From Synchiropus splendidus (lineage: Eukaryota; Chordata; Actinopteri; Syngnathiformes; Callionymidae), in the NCBI RefSeq assembly GCF_027744825.2, contig NC_071343.1:16860366-16924365 (forward strand): a stretch of DNA of 64,000 nt, in the 5' to 3' direction. Every line of letters starts with the position of its first letter. Positions within the stretch are counted from its first letter, which is position 1. The notes under the pieces are model-generated. The model was not told the DNA's origin. It was given only the letters and a program-made list of their open reading frames with translations, and made no database searches. Below are positions 28,127 to 40,830 of this stretch, piece by piece. A program made the translations under genes and the position numbers.

Positions 28127-28512
28127 GATATGAATAGGGGAGTTTCTCATTGTGTCATCAAAACCGGAAGTTGGCAAACAAGGAAAACGCACTGATGAAG
28201 ATCTCGTACGACTGCGTGGAACTATTGCCGTGTTTTTGGCTGTGACATTTAGTGTCATCGACGGGTCACAGAAAACAAAAGTCGTCGGAGGAAAGCAAAA
28301 CCAGCAACTACGAGCCAAAAAAATCTGGATTGCGTCCGAAGCAAACACACATACAATATATCACTTTTATCAGGACACAGATTCATGAAGGGAAAGCTGC
28401 GGTGTTACAGCCAATGTTTAACCACTTTGCTCGCTTTACATATCCAGTGCCTCCAACATGGCGACTTCTGGTTTTGATGACACTTCATGAAAACCCTCAA
28501 TAGTCCATAGCG
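28127..28512. mobile_element. Inverted-repeat (MITE-like) element
   Basis: The left arm 28152-28175 and the reverse complement of 28460-28483 agree at 21 of 24 positions (core GTGTCATCAAAACC). Weaker matching extends outward to about 28127 and 28512. The roughly 385-bp body has no transposase ORF. Target duplications are not obvious, so the ends are approximate. Confidence 0.5.
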
Positions 28513-30926
28513 AGGGACAGCCACATTAGCTTTCCACACATCACTTGCATCACCCATTTGAGGTCTGGAGAAGACTGTTATAATGGATCCACCTGTCCCT
28601 GGACCTATTATCATTGTTTTACTGAGAATTTGAATTACATCTGCTCTTATTTTTTTTAAACTCATTTTACTGAAGAAGGCAAAAACGGAATGCTACTGTC
28701 GCTGGAACTGCCATGGCTCACTATAATAAACAAATCGTGTTCACTGCCTGAGGCTAACACTTCCACTACAGCGGGTGACTCTTCCCTCTAGAACAGTCCT
28801 GCAGTTGTTAAGGTTAACTTAAAGTTGGGGGGGGGAAGAGCAGTATTTTCTGCATTACTGTGGAACAAGTCAGCGCACTTTATTTCAGGTGTCTGGGTGG
28901 AAATTTAAGGTTATATAATATAAAAAATTCTCTTCTTAGGGAAGAGGGAAGAGTAATGTGGCTTCTAATTTTCATTTTCAAACCAGGACCCGTAACGTTA
29001 GTGGCGTACAGGTGACGGTGAAGATGAAGACACAGTTCCATGAAGCCTCACCAGCCCATCACTACCTCACGTGTTGCTCCTGTCTTCACTGACAGTAAAC
29101 CACCTTAAAAATGAAACAATATTTCTTTTTCAACATAAAAGCTCTGTAATGGCGACACTCTGAGCCTAAACCGCATGACTTTTCACTAAATGACCAGCTG
29201 AGAGAAGCAAAGACCCGCGTGTGTTCATGAAGCGCTGTTCACCAGAGAAGTGTTACCGACTTGATGGTAGCTTTTCAAGTCAAAGTGGGTGTTTTCTGGG
29301 GAGAGTTCAAGAGTGAAAATAATGCCCTCATCCACATCCTCATCCAACTACAGCAGATGTATCATTGGGTCTGAAGTAGCTGGAGTATGGGGCGTGGGGT
29401 ACGACCGGGCCCTTGACGCCTGTGGGCAATTCTGCGATTCACAAAGTATTAGAAAATACATTTTCATATTTTTTTTTCCAAGTCATGATGAAATGTATTT
29501 TTGTCCCACCCTACCATCCTCATGAAGCTGGGCCACTGGATGCATGTGATACATAGATGTAGCAAGCAAACGTGGCTGCTGTCCGGTTGCAGTGATGTCC
29601 AGTACTGGTTTGTCATGTTGTACATATTCCTCAGAACCTTCGCGTCGGCCTCAACCACCGCAGCAACTGACAGAATCAACTCTCATCACATCAAAAAGTG
29701 CTTCCAATGTCAGAGCCTCAGAATCATTTGAAAACCAATTTCCTAAACTGAAAGTATCATCCCCTTGTTTGTTTTTGTCCTCCGCACAATCATTTGAAAA
29801 CATTGCGTGCAATTATTTATTTTCTAGCCGATTGGAGGAAACGTTGACCAGTGCTCAAAGAGAAACCACTCGCTTCTATTAATAGGACCTTTCTTTGCTT
29901 GCAGAGAGAATCCATTTTCACAGACAAATTACAAATGTGCTGGGTGTCACTCAGACTCAAGGTGAGGCGGGATTAGTCCGACGGAAGCGGCTCATGAATT
30001 TGACTCCTGGTTTTAATCTTCGGCTCACACGGGGAGCGGAGTCAGGTCATCAAGTCGTCTCACCGCTGCCCGTTTTAACAAAGTTTAGCAAGAGAATAGA
30101 CCTAATCCAAAACATTATTTTATAATTCTCTCAGAGTGACGCGGAGGATATAATCCGTCTGAAGTTTCGTCAGACTTTTCAAGCTGTCAGTGAGAGACAT
30201 AAACAAACCCACTTCAGACGAGCCGAATATTCAGTCTGAGTCATTAGAGGCGAGTCCTTGGAGAGTGTGGACCAAAAAAGAAAAAAAAGTCGAGCGGCGG
30301 AACTCTGCGGATTCTTGCTGCTAATCAATTATAAATCAAATATTAAACTCTGCTTTAAGCACTTTGACATGATGAAACAGCAGATTGGAAACGGCGGAGT
30401 CAAACCCAACCAAAACGTGTCAGAAGCTCGGCTGGTGAATAATTTAGAGCCTGTTTGCCGAGACCATGTTGATGTTTACTTTCAAGCCGCAGCATTTCTT
30501 ACAATCGTCCTGGCAGACGTCGGGCGTCTGCGAACCATTAGTAGGCTCTTCACTGTAATTGGGAAAACAACACCCACAGACACAAATAGGACGGGCGCAG
30601 GCTGATCACAGGCGATCAAACGTACAAATGAACCTTCGGTCCAACCCTTTTACTGTTCGCGGCTTTGGTATCAGCGACTTGGGATGGTGCGCTGCTTTCT
30701 CTGGGAAGAAACTTGAGTCTTGTAGGCGCTCTGTCTCGAGACAAAGCGCGTTCTGCGCAAAAGACCGAGATGTGAACACCAGCGGTTTTGGCCGCCGACT
30801 TGATCCCGGCTGGAGAGCTGCACCTTGTTTTGGGAAACTCTCACCTCAGGCGACTCAGCACTAGATGCCGGAATCTTCGTGTCTAGCACGACTCCACACA
30901 AACCTGATAGACGCAGTACCATGTTT

Positions 30927-31119
30927 AGGGTTTGGTATTTTCTTACTCTACGCGTCAAAAACAAGCAACTAGAGTTGACTGAGAACTAAAATAGTGCGTA
31001 CCGCCTCAGACACAAACGTGTTGAGGACAGCGTTCTGAGTCCCTTCGTGGGATGCATCATGGGAATCCATGTCATTGAGAGTCATCTACAGCGTTAGCAC
31101 GGTGAAACATCATGAAAAT
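30927..31119 (+). repeat. Direct repeat copy 1 (~193 bp) of an LTR-like pair
   Basis: Near-identical to 32761-32946 in the same orientation, from the shared AGGGTTTGG to the shared CATGAAAAT. Copy 2 lacks 7 nt and differs at scattered bases. No canonical TG...CA ends or primer-binding site were seen. Confidence 0.85.
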
Positions 31120-32760
31120 CCTTAACATATACTGAAGTGTGAATAAGCAACGGCGATCTATCTAGCAGTAATTTAACTATAAAACTCAGACTCAACAGGC
31201 ACAGACACTCTGGGCAGTAAAGGGTCTGATCGCTGTCTAGGTGCACAACATTGTTCAAAAACAACTTCTCAAACTCCCACCCGGGAGCTGCAGGAAAATG
31301 GTGCTGGGGAACGGAAGCGCAGCGCAGCGGTCCGGGATGTTTGATAACTCATGTGTTTTCAGCTTTATTAGGTTGATACACCGTCTCGCAATTGGATTTT
31401 TTTTTCTATTCAAAACATTTTTTTTCATAATGATTTCTGACCATGATGTGATCTGCTTTGCAAGGCAGCATAACAAATGGCAACATTAAAGTGTCATTAC
31501 GTACTGCCGCTTACTTACCAAATAAGTTTAACATGTTGCCTTTTGAAGTCAGAGGAAGGGCTCCATGTGACTGTGATCGTCGTTTTGCAGTGCTTGCACA
31601 ATGTTTGCCTCGTCCAATTCGCTGTTTCCGTTTATTTGATAAAACCCGAAATGGTGATCTAATGCTAGCTTTTTTAGCCAAGTTTGTTTGTTTTGCTATT
31701 TTACATGCGTGTGTCCAGACCAGGCTGCGTGGCCAGAATGTCGCACGTAGCGGATTTAAAAACAAAATAATAGTATTTGTACGAGAATTGCAGCGCTTAT
31801 GTGAATCATTTTTTTGGCTGACAAAAATAAACAAATAAAAATCTTAAAGGTCTCATGTATGACAACGCACCCGGTGGAAAAGAAAAAACACAAAATAAAG
31901 TCAGAGTCCCGTCTAAGAGATTGCAGCAGATGCGCTTCTACATACACATTTTGTCCAGGGTTGCATACTTTACCAGAGAACAGTCCATTGTTAAGAGAGA
32001 AAAAAGACAAAGCACCAACTGGCGTGTGTTTTGCCTGTGTTTTTGTCAGAAAGTTTGAGCTGCCTGGCTCAGATTACTTCAGCTTACTTTTGTTACCCTG
32101 TACTCTTGTTGCCCGCCAAGCTTTGTCTCCGCCCACCAAAGAGCGTCTGCTGTTCGCTAATGTTACACCAGTTATGATGAACTTTTCGAGCCAACGTCCG
32201 CCTTCAGGCTGCTTGGCTACAAATGAGAATGAAAGTTGGACAGTAGTGGTTTCATTGAGAAGCTGGTGTTTCATTAGCGCCTCCTGAGAAGTTGAGCGTG
32301 ATGCCGCGGCGGGACTGTGCTCACCCTCATGTTAAACAAGAGCACACATGGAAGACATGGCCAGGCTCATCTGGCCTGGGTGTGTGGGAGAGGCCAGCGG
32401 CTGGCGCCCCTGAGAGAAATGACAAATCATTAGCTTTGGTCCGGGTGAATGGGAGTCGCACTCTTTCAAGGTCCACATTTCCATTTCAATTTTCTGCTCA
32501 ACGGAGTTGATGTATGTGAAGAATCAGATGGCTGCAATGGCCGGCACCGCAGCCGCCTTCTCACTCCTGTTATTCAGAGGTGCCCGGCACCTCTCTGACC
32601 TTGTGTGTGCGTGCGAGAGTGTGTGCTTCGGGATTCAAGGCTAGGATATGAGGGATACATTACAAAGAGCAAATTCAAAGTCATCAATCACAATATAAAT
32701 AAAAAAGGAGAAGACGAGCAGAACGGCGCTTTTCTCTCTTGGATTTCTTCCCGCTTCCGC

Positions 32761-32946
32761 AGGGTTTGGGATTTTCTTACTCTACGGATCAAAAACAAGC
32801 AACTGGAGTTGACTGAGAACTAAAATAGTGCGTAACGCCTCAGACACAAACTTGTTGAGGACAGAGTCCCTTCGTGGGATGCATCATGGGAATCCATGTC
32901 ATTGAGAGTCATCTACAGCGTTAGCACAATGAAACGTCATGAAAAT
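32761..32946 (+). repeat. Direct repeat copy 2 (~186 bp) of an LTR-like pair
   Basis: Partner of 30927-31119, starting 1834 bp downstream of it. The 1.64 kb between the copies carries no recognisable gag, protease or reverse transcriptase. This may therefore be a non-autonomous element or a local duplication. Confidence 0.85.
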
Positions 32947-32979
32947 GGGCTGGCTGCAACAGATCAGAGAGTAGCTTCT

Positions 32980-33425
32980 TTTTCTCAAGAATTTAAGAAT
33001 GAATAAAAAATAATTGGTGGAGGAGTTGTCAGGAATTGGGCTTGGCCCCTTACTTTCAGTGAAAGGAACTTTACATACTTCAGGACACCAAAACATTTTG
33101 GACAATTCCATGCTCCCAGCCTTGTGGGAACAGTTTGGAGCAGCCCCTTCCTCTTCCATCATGACTGTGTACCAGTGCACAAAGCAAGGTCCACAAAGAC
33201 ATGGAGCACAGAGTCTGGCGTGGATGAACTGGACTGGCCTGGACCCAATTGATCAATGGAAGAATGGTCCAAAATTCCGATGAACACACTCCTCAACCTT
33301 GTGCACAGCCTTCCCAGAAGAGGTGGAGCCACATCATATTGGACCCTATGGTTTAGGAGTGGGATGCCACTTCAGTTCATATCTGACTCAAGGCAGGTGA
33401 GCAAATACTTTTGTTAATGTAGTGC
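32980..33425 (+). mobile_element. Tc1/mariner transposon fossil (3' part of transposase and terminus)
   Basis: The stretch encodes, with frameshifts and stops, the Tc1-type transposase block DC.PVHKARS.KTW followed by LDWP, then jumps to the C-terminal block around EEW(S)K.P.NTLLNLV. It ends in the non-coding tail GTGAGCAAATACTTTTG typical of this family. The DLNPIEHLWDE segment containing the last catalytic acidic residue has been deleted. No functional transposase remains. Confidence 0.65.
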
Positions 33426-34840
33426 AAGTCAGTCATAAATACTTAAAATGTCCACTCAAAGTGAGGCAACCTCACCTGTAAGCAGGATTTGTTTACTTGA
33501 AAAAAAGTTGTGGGTCCCTCTAAAGATTTCAACATGAGATAAAATGTAATTCCTATGCTACTTTTGAATAAATTTCAACTGCCCTTGTTTTGTTTGAGCA
33601 TCGCTGTCACTAATTCATGTTTCAGCAAGTGACTTAGTGACTGAATTTTCAACATTTGTTTTCTGTTCAAACATGTTTTCCTTTCTCAAAACACCTATAC
33701 ACCACTAACACTGTTAGTGTTGGGTTCATCACAAAGCCACTCATCATCACGAACTCTTGAGATGAAACCTTGAAATACGAAGGTCACGCTCGGCAACTGC
33801 CAGGCTCAGGATCAACCATCATTAACTGATGAGCCAAAAAAACAGTGACACGTTCCATTTCCAGTGACTCCAGGCCTGCAGCCGCACGGAGCGACAGCCC
33901 TGCCGGCACCGCGCAAACTCCAGAAGTCTTTAAAAGTTGGATTTCACCAGCTCCATGATATAATTCCGTAAGTGAAAGGGAGCTGCAGTGAGAGCTCATA
34001 TTCAGTTAAATCAAATAGGATGGCACAGAGAAACTGTCAAAGTTTGTGGATACATGCCGCCGTCTGAAAAAGTGCTGGGGAGCGACGTAATGAGCAGCAG
34101 TGGGATGCTGCAGACAAGCCAGGAGCGGCAGCGCTGCTCGACGGCAGCAGAAAAACATATTTGATTAGCTTGAATGGCGGCGCAGGAGAAGGTTGTCAGG
34201 GCGCAAGGATTAATGGGGTGCAGCGGAACATGTTCTATAATTGATCCCGGGGGGTTTGTTTGTTATATTCAGATTCATCAGTCACGTCACTGATCAGCTC
34301 TATAAGGACTCATTCTGCTCAAATACGTGCCGCTGTCATCGCGCAGGGAAAACGGAATTAAAAGCCAAGCACTTAAAAGTGTCCTATTTGAGAACATAAA
34401 CCAGAAAAAAGCCCAGAGAGAGCGCAGAGCTCTGACACGATTTCGCAGTAGTGTTGTAGCAGATAGTTGAAGGTGGATCGGCTGCTGTTCGTGAGAGAGT
34501 TACAAGTCGGAAACTTGTCACTCACCCCAAGTAGAGAGTCCAAGATGGCTTCCCCATATGTAAACAGGAAGTAGACGCTTTGTATCAATGCAGCAAAAGA
34601 GAAAAAACACTTTCCTCGCTTTTGCGTTTGCTCTTCATCTAGATGGTCATGTTTGGGCAAGACAAGCACAAGGACAGCTTTCGTAGACATCGCTATTTTG
34701 CTTTTCGACTTCTGCGACTCTGACCGTCAGTTCACCTTTCAACAGTTGTGTCATGGAAGAAGCTGGAGGTGTGAACGTTCCCAAACACGCTTGAGCTTGG
34801 CTGTGACTTGAGTCTCATCATCTGATCAAGTAGTTGCATT

Positions 34841-34924
34841 TATTTTTATTTTTATTTTTATTTTTATTTTTATTTTTATTTTTATTTTTATTTTTATTTT
34901 TATTTTTATTTTTATTTTTATTTA
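34841..34924 (+). repeat. (TTTTTA)14 hexanucleotide repeat
   Basis: Perfect tandem TTTTTA repeat of about 84 bp between adarb1 and agr2. Confidence 0.95.
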
Positions 34925-35632
34925 TGCAAACCAGTGCTGCACAATGTAATGAATAAAAATAAACATAATTTGTTTTTTATTTTACATTACCCTGTAAATT
35001 TCACATTTCTACATGTAACTAACGTGTAACGACTGAATTCCATGATTGAACTTCCATTTTTAAAATGTTAAACTTTGGTCTAAACAATAAGTATCGCAGA
35101 AATTCATGGACAAATCTTGATATAAAAAATGTCAACTCAACTGAAGTTGCCGTTATTCCTCCATAAAAAACAATGTGGCAGGTGCAGCTTTCTAACAGTT
35201 AGAAATGTCTCTTTGATGAAATTAAATAGACGCCAAGCAGGACACACTCAAGAGTCTATTACTGAAAGTCTTGAATTTTTACTTTGTGCATTTTTATTTT
35301 TCAAGGTTTTTATTTAATTTCAACATTTATCTATTTATTATCATTTTTTTTCACAGTGCAGCTCTCTTATAACAGACAGTGACAGATTCTTCAAACTTTG
35401 CCAGGATCCAGACGGTAATCTGGAACACTTTGAAAAAAACAACCATCCGTTTCTCACTACCTTAAACACATTTTTGTTGAAATCTGTCAATAACTTTAAG
35501 AGTTATTTTGTCAAAAGACAGACCAAAAAAACAGTATAACATAGGCGCAACCAAATCTTTTGGTGAATGTAAGGTACACAAAATAAGGTGAATAGCAAAT
35601 GTATTACTGAAATACTATTCTACATAAAGCCT

Positions 35633-35835
35633 TTGACAGAGTCTCCAGAGAGGAAGTGTGGTATGGTATGTGGAAGTCAGCAGAAGTATGTGAGTGTAGT
35701 GAAGGAGATGCATGAGGCAGTGGTGAGGTGAGCTGTTGGAATGACCGCAGGCTTCAAGGTGAGAGCTGGATCATCTGTCAGCCTGTTCTTCTTTGCTATT
35801 GTCGTGCACAGACCCTCTTTCGGCACTAACAGTAA
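35633..35835 (+). mobile_element. LINE reverse-transcriptase fossil
   Basis: Conceptual translation gives KAFDRVSREEVW, then in another frame KYVSVVKEMHE and, after a stop, GFKVRAG..VSLFFFAIVVHRP. These correspond in order to the palm-domain blocks of fish LINE reverse transcriptases (KAYDRVPRE.LW, Y...I..MYEG, F....G..QGS.LSP.LF..V.D). At least one frameshift and two stops interrupt it, and the FADD block is not seen. It is a dead fragment. Confidence 0.6.
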
Positions 35836-37511
35836 CCCCAAGTCGAGCCGATCCTTAAGCGTTTGACAGGAGGGTTTCTTCTCAGCACTCACTCATCCTC
35901 TGCCACACATGGGACCAACCTTTGCGTGTGTAATGTCGTCGCGAGCAAGTTTTCAAAACTGGATGAAAGCGACAAATGAAGTGACTCAACACTTTGTGTT
36001 GTGTGAGAGTGCGAGTGAGCAGCAAGGTAAAGGAAGTGTCACGGGCGCGCGCGGCTTATCGGTGAGCTCAGGCCGCCCTTTGTCTGAGCTCCTGCTTTCT
36101 GATGAAGACTCTTTGAACCTGACGGAATAATTAAAACGGGAGCAGGAAAAGCTGACATTTGCGTTTTGACCTTTCTGATTCAGGAGTCGAAAATTGCTTG
36201 GCGCTAACTTCCAGAACACATTATAATATCTCTCTGCCCTTGCGTCTGTGTGTGTGTGTGTTTACCTGCCGAGGTGAACATAACAGCGTATTTAAATGTG
36301 CGCGTGTGTGGCGGGGGAGTCGGCGGGTAAAAGAAAAGATTTGTGGGATATTAGGAATCGCCGGCTCCGTTAATGAGCTGTTTTCCGCCCAGCGCTCTCT
36401 ATTTGAATGTTTAAATTGTCCGCGCCGCGTGCAAACGGGTGCTAATAGCCCCGTGTCCTTGTCAGAGACAGCCAAAGTCAGGTGGCGGATCCTCGGACCT
36501 CGGTGTGTGTGTGCGCGCGTGGGTCTGACAGCATGTTCCCAAACAATCATTTCCCCAATTTCAGAGTCCAGGATTCGCTTTTGTTATTCATGCCGTGACC
36601 TCTTCCTGTGAAGCAGCCCAACTTCTGCCAGACTAATTTTCAGTTTTGGATAACTGATGCTGGCTCTGTCCAGGCGGCTCGGCAGGTCGAGGACTTCATG
36701 AAATCATCCAGTCGATCTTCATCCTCATTATATAAGAAACAATAGTAATCTATAAAGTTTATTCTTTCAGATCGCTAAGAAACAGAAACATGAACAAGGA
36801 CAGGCAAAGACGCGTCAGCGCCAACCCACACACGTGCACACACAGGACCTCAGTTAAGTTAGTGGGCAATATTGTGGGCCGATACTATGCAACTCTGTAA
36901 AACCGAGTTTTTAAGAAAGGTTTAATTGTGCAGGTGCATGTTGCTTATGGGATGTCTGCTGGCAGGCGGTTCCAGAGTTGAAAAGTCCAGGTGGAGATTT
37001 ACGGCTCAACTTCGGTAAAGCCAGTCCGGACCAGCCGAGCACTTTCCCTCACTAAGCTGGAGGAGATGAGCAACAGAAAGTTGAAGGCTGTTTCGTGCCA
37101 TCCAACATGTGAAACGCACTCTCACTCCTAATGTGGCAAATCGTGACTATGTTGATGCATTTCAACTGAAGCTCATGCTTCACCACCAGCAGTGTTCCCT
37201 GACTTTTGTGTCTTATATTGACACTGTGAGCCTGTTGACCCGTTTCAATTCTCCTGCGTGACATTCCAAAGGAAAGGGTTCGGGGTAAAGACGTGCATGT
37301 GGGGTTTATCGGCAGCTGTCCTCACTATTACAACTTGCATGTCACCTGGTATAGGTAGCACCTTACGGCACTCTGCCCTTTATTCATGGTGCCTCGCACC
37401 GACTGATTACACATGACGCAGTTGTTTCATCAGATCGGAAGCAGCGCCACCCTATGGCTTAACCCTAACACCAACCCATGGTGGAAGGGGAAACGTGCTT
37501 AAAGCCTAGTG

Positions 37512-37798
37512 CAGGGGTGGCCAACCAGTCAGAGGCTAAGAGCCACATTGTTTTACTGTGTTGCTGAAAAGAGCCACATCCTACAAATATGTCTATATGT
37601 TTATGTTTCAAAGTTAAACGTAAGTCAAAGTCTTTGAACAACAATCTTACTTTTTCATTTTATTTCCTGTATATACGATCATTTCAACAGCAACTTGACC
37701 AAAATCGCAGCCAGTTCGGCGGCTCATTTGGTGAAGAGCCACATGAAACTGGGGAAAGAGGCGCATGCAGCTCAGGAGCCGCGGGTTGGCCAGGCCTG
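37512..37798 (+). mobile_element. hAT-type MITE with degenerate 8-bp target duplication
   Basis: Starts CAGGGGTGGCCAAC and ends in the complement CAGGCCTGGCCAAC, giving 12/14-bp terminal inverted repeats of the hAT type. The interior repeats AGAGCCAC and carries no transposase. The flanking octamers GCCTAGTG (37504-37511) and GCCGAGCG (37799-37806) agree at 6 of 8 positions, fitting the 8-bp target duplication expected of hAT insertion after some decay. Confidence 0.7.
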
Positions 37799-39359
37799 GC
37801 CGAGCGTGACATCATGCAATGTGGAAGGCTGACTTCGGCGTCAGTCTGAGACGCAATAGTGCACTTGAAAATAGTCACTATTGGAAGCCTCGGGTCAAAT
37901 ATTCATACAACTTCAGTGTGGGTAGGTTTTTGGTATAGAAAGCCCTGAGTTGTGATGCTTGCATTGCATCACGTGCACCTGCTATGAAATAATAGATGAT
38001 ATTTCCAACTTCTTTCTCTAGTGAATGTGACGGTGACAAAGGAGACGTTCCACCTGAGCGGCCCAGTGCTGCCCCCCAGCTAAGATCCTCTTTATTCTCA
38101 CTTAAGACACATTTGTGGCTGATGGCTGCGACTGAAGCGCTGCTCCGTATTAAGACATTGAAAATGGCATTCTGGAAAATATCATTTACCCGGTTGGTGC
38201 CTCCCCATGATCCAGGAAAAACCTTAGAAAGAGGCATATATTCCACGACAGCAGAGATTTACACTTTTCCTGCCACAAATTCTCAAAGGAAATGAGTGAA
38301 TATTGTGAGTGGGGATAAACAAACCCACTCGTGTTAGTACAGTAACAGTGGTGAGACACATGATTCGAGGCAACCTGAAGCAAGGATTTTCATGGAGTAA
38401 AGACACAATTAAAAGTCTCTTCTCCTGACTCTCTCATCGGGATGGTGTTTACTTATTCATCCTCCACCAATACATCAAATATCAAAAGGTTTCCTCCCGC
38501 ATGGATGGCGCTCCCGCTCCCCTTCCTGCTGCACACTCATGGTGTCAGTCCTCTGCCGTGATAAAGAGAGGCAATTAGAGTCCGTGGAGAATGTGTCTCT
38601 TCATCCTCGCCTCCCTCACCTCCTCACCCTTCAGTCTCACACGCTTAAAATAACGGAGCTCAAATATTGAGATTCAAACTACAGCAGGATCGAGTTGAAA
38701 ACTGCTGCGACTCCAGAAGCTGGGCTCTGGATTTGGAGCTGCTGCCATCTGTCTGCTAGAAAAAAAAAAAAAGAAAGATTTCAATGAGATGTTCATGAAA
38801 TGTTGATGGTGGGACAAGGAGCAGATGACTGCCTTTTGGTGGTGTTCCAAGTGACCATCTGGACCCACACAGCGTTTGAAGATTTGTCACTCTGCAGTGC
38901 TGAGCCGGCTCTTCTTGCTCTTGTGTGCAGTGTGTTGTGCAAGTGAGTTCCGGAACATTACTGCCCCCAGCTGTCTCACTTAGCTCACTGCTATCAACGT
39001 GCTGTCAAAGTGCTCCACAGATGAGTCCATCAGTGCGATCCCATTCAGTCTCCTTCATCATAGATACTTTTTTTTCTTCCTGTAAACAGTTATTTGAATT
39101 AAATCTCAACAGACAAATATAGATGAAATCAAAGTAGAGCAATAAGATTTGGGCAGGGAGAAAAAAAGAGTTATCTTGTGTGAATTTCTTGTTGTTTTAT
39201 TTGAAATATGATTTTTACTTATGTATTTCCCGGGTGGCAGGTGCTTGTAAACAGTATGAATAAAAAATTGGCGAGCAATTGTTGAGCACTGACCTTTTGA
39301 CCTCTGGTTTTCACTGCCTGGATCCTGTTTATTCTGTTCTGTTTCAACTGAAATAGTAA

Positions 39360-39360
<1 letters not shown>

Positions 39361-39394
<34 letters not shown>
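39361..39394 (+). repeat. (ACT)n trinucleotide repeat
   Basis: About 34 bp of ACT/TAC tandem repeat grading into AAT units, in the gene-free interval. Confidence 0.9.
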
Positions 39395-40256
39395 ATAATA
39401 ATCTTCAGACACTTTCAGACTGACAGAATTTATTTTTAAATTAAATAAATGAATATCCCCTGGTTATCACGAACAATACGATGTAAAAAGAGGTTCAGAC
39501 GTTTCAATGTGTGGTCATTTGTCATTCATAAAGGGTTTCACAGCTGTACATGAGAAATATCAGCATTCAATATTTATGTAATGACGGCAGTTCTTTGTGG
39601 ATTCTTCATCAAACTGAGGTCTTTCGACTGAGCTTTCAAACTGCGGAGGAAATTTTGAAGAGTTTCTCTTCCATGACGGCGCGGAGGTGCGCTGAGCCAG
39701 ACGGAAGAGCAGCGTTAAGGTGAACACTCATTTGTAACCAACCCTCAGTGGTGAGAGTGCGCAACAAAGGAACGTGGGTCTTTGTGGTTCCAGTCAAACA
39801 GGGAGAGCAAGAAAGAGGCTGAGCAAAGTTGCTTGCAGTTGATTCTGCGACTAAAGAAAAACACTTCAGACGTCTGAATAATTTAGTCTCTTCTACAACA
39901 TATTAGGAAAAATAAACTTTCCACATTTGTCACTTGCAGATTTGTTCACTTTCCTGTCGCCTGGGTTCATTATTTATGGCAGTTATGCAACACAATGTTG
40001 TCAAGAAATGATCGCACAACCAGCTTGTTCATCCAGAGATGACTGTCATGCTGCCAAATATTGCCTCGATCTGTCCGTGATTCTTATAAGCTGCATTGTC
40101 AGCAGTAACCTGAAAGAAGCTGACCACCTGCTGAAGGGAACTGTGGGCACCACCTTTTCAATTTATTATTGTTTAGAATGTTCATGGAAAAATGCTTTGA
40201 TGTTGGACAGGTTCCTTATGACCTAATGGATTTAATGGTTTACTTTTTTAAATAAG

Positions 40257-40278
40257 ATAAAATAAAATAAAATAAAAT
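40257..40278 (+). repeat. Short (AAAAT)n repeat
   Basis: Four to five tandem ATAAA/AAAAT units. Confidence 0.85.
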
Positions 40279-40765
40279 GAAAGTGTTGTAGATTTATTTT
40301 TTTCATAAACGTAAATAACAAAACGCTAACTGCCAGTTTAAGGTTTGCGTACTTGCGGGACTTGCATCTTGGCATTATAGTGCCATCTAGCGGCCATAAG
40401 TAGCATTACATGACGGCCAAAGTCAATTAAAAAACCCTTCACTGTCATCCATAAAGAAACTAAACGTTTTTACCAGAATGACTGAAGTAATATGTGAAGA
40501 CGTTTTGACGAATATTGAAGATATTTGAAGAATGTTCTGTCTTTATGTATAAGACATTTAATCCTCGACAGTGTTTCCGACCGTGAGAGAGAGAGAGAGA
40601 CACTAAGTCCTGGGTGTGACCTCAAAACAGGGCATTGTTGCCATTGTTATTAATAATGCCATGATTGATTGTTTGTTCATTCCACGTGACCTTGTTGTGC
40701 TCTGACTCATGCAAATGTGGAAATCAAAGCGGAAAAATACTCACAAACGTGTCAATGTAAACATG

Positions 40766-40771
40766 TTTATT
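40766..40771 (-). promoter_or_regulatory. agr2: agr2 polyadenylation signal (AATAAA)
   Basis: AATAAA on the - strand about 60 nt downstream of the agr2 stop codon. It is the nearest canonical signal to the stop. Confidence 0.55.
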
Positions 40772-40830
40772 CACTCTAGAACCAGATCCCAGGTGAGTCA
40801 GGACCACACAGAAGGTTAAGTTCAGTTGTG

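Larger units (their letters stand above)
27831..40765. other. 13-kb gene-free interval between adarb1 and agr2
   Basis: No open frame in this stretch resembles a known protein apart from transposon fossils. It contains an inverted-repeat element (about 28.13-28.51 kb), two ~190-bp direct repeats (30.93 and 32.76 kb), a Tc1/mariner fossil (33.0-33.4 kb), a hexanucleotide repeat (34.84 kb), a LINE RT fossil (35.63 kb), a hAT MITE (37.51 kb) and small microsatellites. CpG-richer stretches around 34.0-34.3 and 36.0-36.6 kb could be regulatory, but no specific site is supported. Confidence 0.6.

Noticed and set aside
31458..32287. Overlapping + strand ORFs between the ~190-bp direct repeats, considered as a retroelement gag
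   Set aside because: No zinc knuckle, protease or RT motif, and strong low-complexity A/T bias; not supportable as coding.
36159..36611. 150-codon + strand ORF in a CpG-richer patch
   Set aside because: No domain, no splice or homology support; contains GT-repeat sequence. Kept only as a possible regulatory patch within the gene-free interval.
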